Positions 1 through 6,277 of a stretch of DNA of 6,623 bases are shown in pieces. A program made the translations under genes and the position numbers. Origin of the DNA: Pseudomonadota bacterium (GTDB taxonomy: Bacteria; Pseudomonadota; Gammaproteobacteria; UBA6186; Azoamicaceae). Where the stretch lies: NCBI GenBank assembly GCA_021848375.1, contig JAJZUR010000082.1, forward strand, positions 1 to 6,623, in the 5' to 3' direction. Under the pieces are notes generated by a model. The model was given only the letters and a program-made list of their open reading frames with translations. It did not search any database and was not told the origin of the DNA. Position 1 is the first letter of the stretch; every line of letters starts with the position of its first letter.

Positions 1-893
1 TCCGTGGTTAAAACTAACTCCCCATTTATTTCCTCAAAAAAGATATACTGCGGGTTATATTGCACTAAAGTAGGGAGAACTGTCGGCGCGGCATCAGCAA
101 AAAGCGCTTTATATAAAGTGGGATTGTCGAGTGCCTTTTGTCGAATTGAGATACTCAGCGGTGTTTCAAATCCTAAAATACCCGCATCTGAAGATCCATA
201 AATACTAACAATTCTTTTGGCTTCGCTCATTGGCAAATACATCTTTTGTAACATGTTTTCACGCCAGTTTTCTGAAAATTTGTCCCCTGAAGTAATTAGA
301 AAAAGTTTTTCCGGGATCGGAATATTCTTCTTAACAAGATCGGCGAAGACTAAATCTAAATAAAAAGGATAACCAATAAGGATAACATTTTTAAAAAATG
401 GGGCAGAGCTTTGTAGAATTGAGCTGATGGCTTCCAGATCCATGCCGACTGAAAACGTCGTTAACTGATACCCTTTTCGTGAGATATCGTGACACGCCAT
501 TAACGTATAATTTCCCGCGACCCACATTCCCATTGCAAAGCAAATTAATACTAACGTTGATTCTTCCCTTTTAATATTAAAGATTTTAGAAAATATTTCC
601 GTGTGCATTTTTTCACCGATTTTACTTTGCTTTTCTCCTCTAAACCACAATGTAGGGACGCCTGAAGAGCCAGAGCTTGCATGACCAAGTGCCGGAAACT
701 GGCCTGAAGGAAACAACATATTCAGCGGATATTTAAGTATATAGGTCTTTTTATCTAACCAAGGTACTCTTTGAAATTCAGTTAAGTTGGTAATTTTGGC
801 GGCATCAACGCTATGTTCTATCAGGTAATCTTGATAAGCTGGAATTTCTTTCGCCGCAAATTGAAACCAATTTAAGAAATCATGGTTTTCCAT
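1..893 (-). CDS. PaaK-like adenylate-forming enzyme (phenylacetate-CoA ligase/CapK family), partial, C-terminus outside window
   Basis: An open frame starts at the ATG at 893 and runs uninterrupted to the window edge, giving 297 residues beginning MENHDFLNWFQF. Two signatures place it in the PaaK/phenylacetate-CoA ligase branch of the ANL superfamily. One is the Ser/Gly-rich phosphate-binding loop ASSGSSGVPT at residues 72-81. The other is the A5-type motif IYGSSDAG at 231-238. A segment TSGDKFSENWREN near 201-213 resembles the conserved PaaK stretch before A5. Family members activate aryl or acyl carboxylates as AMP esters and pass them to CoA or another acceptor, in the cytoplasm. The C-terminal lid domain with the catalytic Lys lies outside the window, so intactness cannot be judged. 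It diverges from the diiron oxidase gene. The nearby aromatic lyase suggests a cinnamate-like or amino-acid-derived substrate (inference). A LuxE-type or CapK-type role is the main alternative. Confidence 0.85.
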   Translation of the reverse strand, partial: MENHDFLNWFQFAAKEIPAYQDYLIEHSVDAAKITNLTEFQRVPWLDKKTYILKYPLNMLFPSGQFPALGHASSGSSGVPTLWFRGEKQSKIGEKMHTEIFSKIFNIKREESTLVLICFAMGMWVAGNYTLMACHDISRKGYQLTTFSVGMDLEAISSILQSSAPFFKNVILIGYPFYLDLVFADLVKKNIPIPEKLFLITSGDKFSENWRENMLQKMYLPMSEAKRIVSIYGSSDAGILGFETPLSISIRQKALDNPTLYKALFADAAPTVLPTLVQYNPQYIFFEEINGELVLTT

Positions 894-902
894 TATCAAG
901 AG

Positions 903-908
903 TTCCTT
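903..908 (-). promoter_or_regulatory. Ribosome binding site of the PaaK-like gene
   Basis: On the minus strand, AAGGAA lies nine bases before the ATG at 893 and supports that start. It sits inside a small inverted repeat (TCAAG at 896-900, CTTGA at 906-910). The repeat could fold weakly around the site, but its five-base stem may be chance. Confidence 0.55.
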
Positions 909-994
909 GAACTAAGGTGTGTCAGTTAAAAACCTATTATCACGACCATCTAGAAAATCTTACCATTTTTAACCCTCAAAAAAAACACCTGATA

Positions 995-1023
995 TTGATT
1001 TTTTCAATTATTTTAGATAGCAT
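995..1023 (+). promoter_or_regulatory. Putative sigma70-type promoter of the diiron oxidase gene
   Basis: TTGATT (995-1000) and TAGCAT (1018-1023) are separated by exactly 17 bases. This would give a leader of about 50 bases before the ATG at 1079. The region is AT-rich, so chance matches are possible. No equally good minus-strand promoter for the divergent PaaK-like gene was found in 894-1078, where only loose -10 matches (GATAAT, TAAGAT on the minus strand) are visible. Confidence 0.4.
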
Positions 1024-1078
1024 AATTTGTCTATCGCTGGCTTCTTAATTGTTATCTGAGTAACAAAGGGGGGATTGT

Positions 1079-1819
1079 ATGCAATTCAATGAGCACTTTG
1101 AACGTTATGAAAGGGAAATAAGCCTTGCGAGAACCAACTTCAGTCGCAAAATTCTTGAATTATCCAAAGAAAAGGACCCCCGCAATCTAATGATTTTTTG
1201 GCTTAATTTCAGTTCCCTCGGCATTGCAATGACAGAATTTGTAGAGGATTGGATACGTCGTGCTGGCCAAAAAACGAAAGACCTTGGGTATGAACATTTG
1301 GGCGTAAAACTAATAAAACATGCGACACATGAACGTAATCATCATTTAATGATGATTGCTGACACGCATAAACTCACTGAAATATGGAATCAAGAGTATG
1401 CGCCGCCTGCTCTGCAAGCCAATCAATTAATGTCTAGAAAACCGATGGCTTCAACACTAGCCTATCAAAAACTACATGAAGACTGTATCAAAAGCGAAAA
1501 CCCTTTTGGACAGATTGCCATTGAATATGAAATCGAAAATTTATCTATTGTTCATGGACCTGGCATTCTTAAAAATTCAACTGAGAGTTTGGGTAAGGAT
1601 ATTCAGTCTTGTTTAACTTTTGTATTTGATCATGTTGAAATCGATCAAGCACATACGGTTTATAACCGTGAAGCAATGTGTGAATTTCTCGACGAATTCC
1701 CCACAGCAGTTAATGATCTGGTAGCAATAGGCTCAAAAGCACTAGACATATATGGCTCTTTTTTAAATGATTGTTTAATACATTCTGAGGTTTTTTCTAC
1801 AGCTGCAGTAACGGCTTAG
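1079..1819 (+). CDS. Heme-oxygenase-like diiron oxidase (HDO) candidate / iron-containing redox enzyme
   Basis: This 246-residue, all-helical, soluble protein has no signal peptide. The ATG is preceded at five bases by a strong AAAGGGGGG ribosome site. Two clusters fit the metal-ligand pattern of the heme-oxygenase-like oxidases (UndA, CADD, SznF, BesC group). The first is HATHERNHH at residues 81-89, which supplies E85 and H88 in an E-x2-H arrangement. The second is FDHVEIDQAH at 183-192, which supplies H185-x3-D189-x2-H192. Between them the acidic helix IEYEIEN (148-154) offers E149, E151 or E153 as a bridging ligand. Known relatives use O2 for decarboxylation, N-oxygenation, desaturation or C-C cleavage of amino- or fatty-acid-like substrates. 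TenA and PqqC share the fold but normally lack this full ligand set. The substrate cannot be deduced. The neighbours suggest an aromatic or acyl-activated intermediate. The gene converges on the lyase gene with 26 bp between the stops. Confidence 0.75.
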   Translation: MQFNEHFERYEREISLARTNFSRKILELSKEKDPRNLMIFWLNFSSLGIAMTEFVEDWIRRAGQKTKDLGYEHLGVKLIKHATHERNHHLMMIADTHKLTEIWNQEYAPPALQANQLMSRKPMASTLAYQKLHEDCIKSENPFGQIAIEYEIENLSIVHGPGILKNSTESLGKDIQSCLTFVFDHVEIDQAHTVYNREAMCEFLDEFPTAVNDLVAIGSKALDIYGSFLNDCLIHSEVFSTAAVTA

Positions 1820-1845
1820 CGAGTGATTCTCTTTTCTCAGCGTAT

Positions 1846-3462
1846 TTAGTGGATCTTCTCTGTTCGAAGAAGATCTACAACAAGTTCAAGTTCGTCTTGT
1901 AACGGACGGCATTGTCTTATGGTTGGAGAATATTGTCGAATAATACGATGTATATTCTGTGCTTTTGGACTCGCTTTTTCCGTTCCTCGAAATTCCAAAG
2001 CTTGTACCCCCGCGAGCAATAAAATTGCCGTTAGTCTTTCTAAATTGATGACCGCTTCTCGAAAATCAAACGCTGCATGAGTTCCAAGACTATTCACATC
2101 TTGATTATCACCTTCCGTTGGAAGGCTATAAGCCTGTTGGGACTGTGCCAGCTTTCTATTTTGCACCGCAAGAGAAGCAGCTAATAACTGAATGGGTCTA
2201 AAGCCATTTTGCGTGAGTGGGTTTTCAACTAAATTCCCTGGCAAATTATGATTTTTACGTGGGTGGACAAGATTAGCAAGTAGTGCATGCACCCAGGTAC
2301 TTGCTTGCGCAATATTCATTTTCAAAATATCGCAAGCATCAGTAACGTAGTATCCCATAAAATTAGCATTATTAAGAAGCTGATTCCCAGAAATATCCAT
2401 AATAGGGTTGTCATTCAAAGAATTCACTTCATTCTCAACCCATGCAATGGCTGTTTCCAAATTTTCGTTAAAAGGACCAAATCCTTGCGCCACGGCGCGT
2501 AAAGAATAGTAATCTTGAATAGCCCTGTTTGATCCAAAATCATCATGCCCAATTTCAGCTTCTAGTTTACCTAAATGGGTAATTAATTGACTACCCTGCC
2601 AAAAATCAAGAAAGAATTGGTTAACTTCCTGTTGCCCTTTTTGCCTCTTCAACTGATGAACCAAGGGATGATAAGCCGTATCAATTACCATGAGAGCTTC
2701 AAGGGTGATAGCGATAGACGTCAATAATTGTTTAAATAACCGCTCTAACGCACAAAGGGAAACACTGGCTATTGCCGTCATAAAGGAAGTCCCATTGATC
2801 AGAGCAAGGCCATCACGATTCTGTACGTTGAGCGGCTTGATATTCGCCAATTGAAACGCTTGTTGAGCAGACATTGTCCTATTTTGATATTCAACAGTGA
2901 CATCTTGGCCAATGAGCGCTGCCGCGATGGTAGCTAAGGGGATAAGATCCCCACTAGCACCAATTGAACCATACTTTGGTACCCGCGGCACAATGCCGGC
3001 ATTTACACAGGATATGATGGTTTCAACCACCTCAGGGCTAACCCCAGAATACCCCTGCGAAAGACAATGCGCTCTCAATAACATTGCAACTTTTACGACT
3101 TCTCTTGGCACAGCATCCCCCATACCGCAGGTATGAGATTTAATGAGATTCTGTTGCCTTTCGGTAATGGATTGATAATACGTGTTGGTATCGCCTTTTA
3201 AGTTGCCTTCCATTAAACGCACTTGATCCCCAAACTGAGTGTTTGCGCCATAAATCGGCACACGTTTATCAAGGTAACTTGAAAAAAAACGTTGAGATAT
3301 TTTCATTTTTTCAAGTGAATTTTTATCCAAAGTTACAGTCGATTCCGAGAAGTCACAAAAATGCTTGATATCTGCTAATGTAATTTTAGAGTTAGAGCCA
3401 ATGCTTATATTTTTAGGCCTTATGTCAGACAGCCTTTTCACCTTTTCTTCTGCTTCTGACAT
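1846..3462 (-). CDS. MIO-dependent aromatic amino acid ammonia-lyase or 2,3-aminomutase
   Basis: A 538-residue member of the HAL/PAL/TAL family, of normal length. The ATG at 3462 is preferred over an in-frame TTG 21 bases upstream because AGGGAG sits seven bases before it. Visible landmarks, numbered from that ATG: catalytic Tyr71 in IYGANTQFG; S109-H110 at the substrate-selectivity position; the MIO-forming Ala169-Ser170-Gly171 in GSIGASGDL; Asn223; YSLR ending at R322; NSLNDNP around 347-353; NFMG at 367-370; and NQDVNSLG at 453-460. HAL-specific features are absent: NFHGEP is replaced by NFMGYY, and the HAL glutamate of the ENK stretch by Gln434. No other hut gene is nearby. The protein would eliminate ammonia from Phe or Tyr to give cinnamate or coumarate, or shift the amino group to give a beta-amino acid. 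Sequence alone does not choose between these. Confidence 0.9.
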   Translation of the reverse strand: MSEAEEKVKRLSDIRPKNISIGSNSKITLADIKHFCDFSESTVTLDKNSLEKMKISQRFFSSYLDKRVPIYGANTQFGDQVRLMEGNLKGDTNTYYQSITERQQNLIKSHTCGMGDAVPREVVKVAMLLRAHCLSQGYSGVSPEVVETIISCVNAGIVPRVPKYGSIGASGDLIPLATIAAALIGQDVTVEYQNRTMSAQQAFQLANIKPLNVQNRDGLALINGTSFMTAIASVSLCALERLFKQLLTSIAITLEALMVIDTAYHPLVHQLKRQKGQQEVNQFFLDFWQGSQLITHLGKLEAEIGHDDFGSNRAIQDYYSLRAVAQGFGPFNENLETAIAWVENEVNSLNDNPIMDISGNQLLNNANFMGYYVTDACDILKMNIAQASTWVHALLANLVHPRKNHNLPGNLVENPLTQNGFRPIQLLAASLAVQNRKLAQSQQAYSLPTEGDNQDVNSLGTHAAFDFREAVINLERLTAILLLAGVQALEFRGTEKASPKAQNIHRIIRQYSPTIRQCRPLQDELELVVDLLRTEKIH

Positions 3463-3469
3463 AGTATAT

Positions 3470-3475
3470 CTCCCT
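3470..3475 (-). promoter_or_regulatory. Ribosome binding site that fixes the lyase start
   Basis: On the minus strand, AGGGAG with a seven-base spacer precedes the ATG at 3462. The alternative TTG at 3483 lacks a comparable site, and starting there would place this ribosome site inside the coding region. Confidence 0.7.
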
Positions 3476-3497
3476 ATCGACAAAATGAAACAATAAG

Positions 3498-3526
3498 ATA
3501 TTACCCTCCAGATAAGCCCCCGTCAA
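3498..3526 (-). promoter_or_regulatory. Strong sigma70-type promoter of the lyase gene
   Basis: Read on the minus strand, TTGACG (3521-3526) is followed after exactly 17 bases by TAATAT (3498-3503). This is the best promoter match in the window. Transcription would begin around 3490, leaving a short leader of about 30 bases before the ATG at 3462. It also argues against the upstream TTG start, which would lie almost at the transcript end. Confidence 0.65.
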
Positions 3527-3627
3527 AGATTAATTTTAAACTTCACGATATTCACAGAATTTTTGTATTTGTTAAATCCATACCAATCATTCGCTCTAAT
3601 AGTAATATGACCCCTTTACAAACATTA

Positions 3628-3665
3628 GTTGATTAAATTAACAACTTTAAGTCATTAACATTGTT
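3628..3665. promoter_or_regulatory. AT-rich repeat block in the divergent lyase/methyltransferase spacer, possible operator
   Basis: This stretch holds an imperfect 18-bp dyad, GTTG-N10-CAAC at 3628-3645. It also holds a direct repeat of ATTAACA (3637-3643 and 3654-3660, 17 bases apart) and a short palindrome AACATTGTT (3657-3665). It lies between the lyase promoter and the methyltransferase start, where a shared regulator could bind. AT-rich DNA produces such matches easily. I saw no convincing -10/-35 pair for the methyltransferase. TTGTTT at 3661 has only a poor -10 partner, TGATAG at 3684. Confidence 0.3.
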
Positions 3666-3721
3666 TACTTCTCTAAGCCGACATGATAGCTTTGCTCCCA
3701 GTGGGCATGAATATAAAGAGT

Positions 3722-3725
3722 GAGG
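3722..3725 (+). promoter_or_regulatory. Ribosome binding site for the GTG-initiated methyltransferase
   Basis: GAGG ends four bases before the GTG at 3730, close but workable. No in-frame ATG lies upstream in a position with a better site, and translation from this GTG covers the whole N-terminal helical region, so GTG is taken as the start. Confidence 0.5.
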
Positions 3726-3729
3726 CAAA

Positions 3730-4785
3730 GTGAGCACTACTTTTTTAGAGAAAGACAAAAAGACTCAGTTTCCAACTGACACTGACCTCATTAATCATGA
3801 TCCGATTTTTAACTTATTTACTGCTTTGCGCAGTACGCAAGCCTTGCAAGCTGCGCATGAGTTAAAGCTATTTCCACTCCTCTCAGAACAACCCAGAACC
3901 CTCGAAGCCATAGCACAATCTCTTAAAATGCAACCCCGCGCAGCGCAAGCTTTATTATCCCTTTGTGCAAGTCATGGGCTAATTCTCTTGTCAAATGAAA
4001 AATACCACTTAAGTGAAGTTTCCAAGCATTATTTACTCCCTGAAAGCCCTTATTATTTCGGTCAAATGATCGATATGGCCATCCATAATCCTGAAGTAGG
4101 CTCCTATGATGCATTTAAAAAAGCATTACTGTCTAATAACGCTCAAGTGTATTCAGAAGAAGACCTTTTTGAAACCAACGAATCAGATAAAAAGAGAACA
4201 GAGACCTTTACGCACGCCATGCACAGTAAAAGCATGACAGCAGCCTCAATATGGCCCACTTTGGTAGATCTTTCTACTTATCATACCTTGCTGGATATTG
4301 GCGGTGGATCAGGTGCCCACGCAATGACTGCAGTTAAGCAATGGCCTACGCTACAAGCCATTGTGTATGAAAGACCGCTGGTATGCAAAATTGCAGAAGA
4401 ATATATTAAGAAAGCCAATCTTGAAAATCGCATTAAAACCGTTGAGGGAAGCATGTGGAATTCAACTTTTCCAGAGGGAGATCTACATTTTTATTGTGAT
4501 GTGTTTCATGACTGGCCGAGCGACAAATGTGAATTCTTAGTTGAAAAAAGCTACCAAAGTTTACCCAAAAACGGCCGTATCATTATTCATGAATTATTGT
4601 TTAATGATCAAAAAACGGGTCCAATCCCAACCGCCGTTTACAATATGATAATGTTACTTTGGACACAAGGACAGCAATACTCAGGGCACGAGATTGTCAC
4701 TATGTTAGAAAAAAAAGGATTTAAAGAAATACAAATAATACCCACTGGGTTTGGCTGTTGGAGTATGGTGACGGGAGTTAAGTAA
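3730..4785 (+). CDS. SAM-dependent O-methyltransferase, acetylserotonin/caffeate OMT-like
   Basis: A 351-residue protein, the usual length for this family. Residues about 20-105 form the winged-helix dimerisation domain, with the typical LKLFPLLSE...TLEAIAQSL pattern. Residues about 155-351 form the Rossmann catalytic domain. The SAM-binding motif I is LLDIGGGSGAHA at 187-198. FHDWPSDKC at 259-267 supplies His260, the position of the catalytic base in plant-type O-methyltransferases. HELLF at 287-291 supplies a family-typical Glu288. Relatives methylate phenolic or other hydroxyls of aromatic metabolites and polyketides in the cytoplasm. It starts with GTG and diverges from the lyase gene, so the two probably share control. 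A phenolic derived from the lyase product is a natural substrate guess, but N- or C-methylation and other acceptors occur in this family. Confidence 0.88.
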   Translation: MSTTFLEKDKKTQFPTDTDLINHDPIFNLFTALRSTQALQAAHELKLFPLLSEQPRTLEAIAQSLKMQPRAAQALLSLCASHGLILLSNEKYHLSEVSKHYLLPESPYYFGQMIDMAIHNPEVGSYDAFKKALLSNNAQVYSEEDLFETNESDKKRTETFTHAMHSKSMTAASIWPTLVDLSTYHTLLDIGGGSGAHAMTAVKQWPTLQAIVYERPLVCKIAEEYIKKANLENRIKTVEGSMWNSTFPEGDLHFYCDVFHDWPSDKCEFLVEKSYQSLPKNGRIIIHELLFNDQKTGPIPTAVYNMIMLLWTQGQQYSGHEIVTMLEKKGFKEIQIIPTGFGCWSMVTGVK

Positions 4786-4821
4786 TCTATCATCTACTAA
4801 AATCCGATGATAGACCCTTTT
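4786..4821 (+). terminator. Weak intrinsic terminator after the methyltransferase
   Basis: A perfect nine-base stem (TCTATCATC at 4786-4794, GATGATAGA at 4806-4814) with an 11-base loop begins directly after the TAA stop. CCCTTTT follows it. The stem is AT-rich and the T run is short, so termination may be inefficient. The hairpin also lies in the convergent gap before the fic stop, but on the minus strand no T run follows it. Confidence 0.5.
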
Positions 4822-4839
4822 GGTTAACTTGCGCACCTA

Positions 4840-5991
4840 TTATAAATCTCCCACCATCGCCACAACATTGGCGGGCTCTTCTAGAATTTTTAGAAGTTCT
4901 TTTGCGCAATAAACACGATTTCGTTTAGCCTCTCCTTCAAGAATTAATATTTCCAATTTTACAAGCTTATCAATAGCACGTTGTGCAGTTGCAGGTGCAA
5001 CATGAAAGGTTTCAACAACTTTTTTAACCATAATAAAAGGATTGCCAGCTAAATGCTCAATCAATTGATTCGGTAGTGAAGTTCCAGTAGTATCCGATCG
5101 CCACTTGCTTAATAATTGATTAATTCGCTCTGCGCGCGATAAAACGTCTTCGGATTGTCTTGCAACACCACTTAAAAAATATACCAGCCAATGCTCCCAA
5201 TTTCCATCTTTACTCACCTGAAGTAAACCGGAATAATAATCCTGGCGACTTGCTTCAAAAAAAGCCGAAAGATATAAAAAAGGACCCGGTAAAATTCTTC
5301 TTTCAATGAGAAATAATATAATAAGCAATCGCCCAACTCGGCCATTACCATCTAAAAATGGATGGATTGCTTCAAATTGATAATGGACTAATGCAATTTG
5401 TATGAGTGGAGGCAGCGTTCGATCATGAAGAAAATGTTCTAACGCATCTAAACAAGGTAGCATGTGATCGAGGGGTGGCGGAACATATGTCGCTGTGGTG
5501 GGGGTGCAACCCGCTGGACCTATCCAATTCTGGCTACGTCTAAATTCACCGGGCGTTGCATGTTGACCTCTTACACCTTCCATTAGCTTCTCATGCAATT
5601 CACGTAACAAACGTAACGAAAGGGGTAGAGTATCTAATCTTGTAATACCATACTCAAGAGCCACCACATAATTACTCACTTCACGCATATCATCGATATT
5701 TTGCTCTACAACTGCACCAGCCTCTTTAGCTAACATTTCCTCTAGAGTAGACTGCGTACCTTCTATTCGACTAGACAATACTGCTTCTTTCATAATAAAA
5801 GGACGAATAAATATATGAGGATTTAGTAATTTACCTGCTTCCCCAGCTAAACGGCCAAGTAAACGATCGGCGTCTGATAATGCGTTGATCAGCTGGTTAG
5901 ACCATTCGATCTTGGGGGGCAAGGGGTTTGGGATGAATGCCGTATAACCCCCGGGGCATTGGGTGTATATTCCACTAGGGGTTTGGTTCAT
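4840..5991 (-). CDS. Fic family protein adenylyltransferase, class II, with C-terminal winged helix
   Basis: A 383-residue protein starting at an ATG with a strong ribosome site. An N-terminal Fic_N region carries the inhibitory helix motif S73-S-R-I-E77-G78, in the (S/T)xxxE(G/N) pattern that makes class II Fic enzymes self-inhibited. The flap NWIGPAG...YVPPP spans about 155-173. The complete catalytic loop HPFLDGNGRVGR lies at 210-221, with catalytic His210, Mg-binding Asp214 and nucleotide-binding Asn216, Arg218 and Arg221. YYSGLL (252-257) follows on the next helix. Residues about 305-365 look like a winged-helix DNA-binding domain (FIMVKKVVETFHVAPATAQRAIDKLV). Length and layout match Shewanella SoFic-type proteins. 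It should transfer AMP to Ser, Thr or Tyr of itself or a target protein. All key residues are present, so it is probably active when inhibition is relieved. It converges on the methyltransferase with 54 bp between and seems unrelated to the metabolic genes. Confidence 0.93.
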   Translation of the reverse strand: MNQTPSGIYTQCPGGYTAFIPNPLPPKIEWSNQLINALSDADRLLGRLAGEAGKLLNPHIFIRPFIMKEAVLSSRIEGTQSTLEEMLAKEAGAVVEQNIDDMREVSNYVVALEYGITRLDTLPLSLRLLRELHEKLMEGVRGQHATPGEFRRSQNWIGPAGCTPTTATYVPPPLDHMLPCLDALEHFLHDRTLPPLIQIALVHYQFEAIHPFLDGNGRVGRLLIILFLIERRILPGPFLYLSAFFEASRQDYYSGLLQVSKDGNWEHWLVYFLSGVARQSEDVLSRAERINQLLSKWRSDTTGTSLPNQLIEHLAGNPFIMVKKVVETFHVAPATAQRAIDKLVKLEILILEGEAKRNRVYCAKELLKILEEPANVVAMVGDL

Positions 5992-5994
5992 TTT

Positions 5995-6004
5995 ACCTTC
6001 CTTT
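5995..6004 (-). promoter_or_regulatory. Ribosome binding site of the fic gene
   Basis: On the minus strand, AAAGGAAGGT ends three bases before the ATG at 5991. The purine-rich core AAGGAAGG is strong and confirms that start. Confidence 0.6.
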
Positions 6005-6030
6005 AAAATTAAATCTGAAAAATTGTGACC

Positions 6031-6062
6031 TTATTTTCAAAAATAGCATAAATTGAAAATAA
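6031..6062. promoter_or_regulatory. Perfect 10-bp inverted repeat upstream of fic, likely operator over a -10 element
   Basis: TTATTTTCAA (6031-6040) and its exact complement TTGAAAATAA (6053-6062) flank a 12-base spacer, so the arm centres are 22 bp apart, about two helical turns. Read on the minus strand, the spacer contains TATGCT (6045-6050), a plausible -10 element for fic. A dimeric repressor binding here would block that promoter. The Fic protein carries its own winged helix, so autoregulation is the simplest guess (inference). Confidence 0.5.
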
Positions 6063-6067
6063 GAAGC

Positions 6068-6087
6068 AAATAATATATCTATTATTT
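6068..6087. repeat. AT-only 8-bp inverted repeat upstream of fic
   Basis: AAATAATA (6068-6075) and TATTATTT (6080-6087) are exact complements around a four-base centre. It lies directly upstream of the larger inverted repeat. It could be a second operator half or simply chance in very AT-rich DNA. Confidence 0.25.
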
Positions 6088-6205
6088 ACAAAAAGAAAAA
6101 TAAGAGGGACTATTATCTTCAAAAAATACTGGGTATATACAGTTAAAATGGATTTCCCGAAGCAAGGCAGCAATTTAACAACTAATTCAATATTGCCTAC
6201 ATCAT

Positions 6206-6228
6206 ATACCTATATTCGTATACGGTAT
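6206..6228. repeat. Small hairpin with TTCG loop between the HEAT-like gene and fic
   Basis: ATACCTATA (6206-6214), loop TTCG (6215-6218) and TATA-C-GGTAT (6219-6228) form a nine-pair stem with one bulged C. It lies about 50 bases downstream of the HEAT-like gene's stop on the minus strand. No T run follows it, so it is not a standard intrinsic terminator. The rest of the 286-bp spacer 5992-6277 shows no gene. Confidence 0.3.
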
Positions 6229-6277
6229 TACTTATGTTAAAGCTTTATATTGAGTTCGATCCTCTAAATTGGCTCCT

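Noticed and set aside
4..201. Plus-strand 65-codon frame at the left end
   Set aside because: It is antisense to the PaaK-like gene and lacks start signals.
1852..1875. Inverted repeat GATCTTCT / AGAAGATC near the end of the lyase gene as a terminator for the oxidase gene
   Set aside because: It lies within the lyase coding sequence, and no T run follows it on the plus strand, so it is not a convincing intrinsic terminator.
2287..3136. Plus-strand frames at 2287-2502 and 2897-3136 inside the lyase gene
   Set aside because: Both are opposite-strand shadows of a full-length, well-conserved enzyme and have no domain pattern.
3463..3483. TTG at 3483 as the lyase start, adding seven residues
   Set aside because: The AGGGAG site before the ATG at 3462 lies inside this extension, and the promoter places the transcript start only a few bases upstream of the TTG.
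6121..6277. Possible tRNA or small RNA gene in the AT-rich spacer
   Set aside because: No cloverleaf arms, CCA end or strong terminator could be found. Only the small TTCG hairpin at 6206-6228 stands out.
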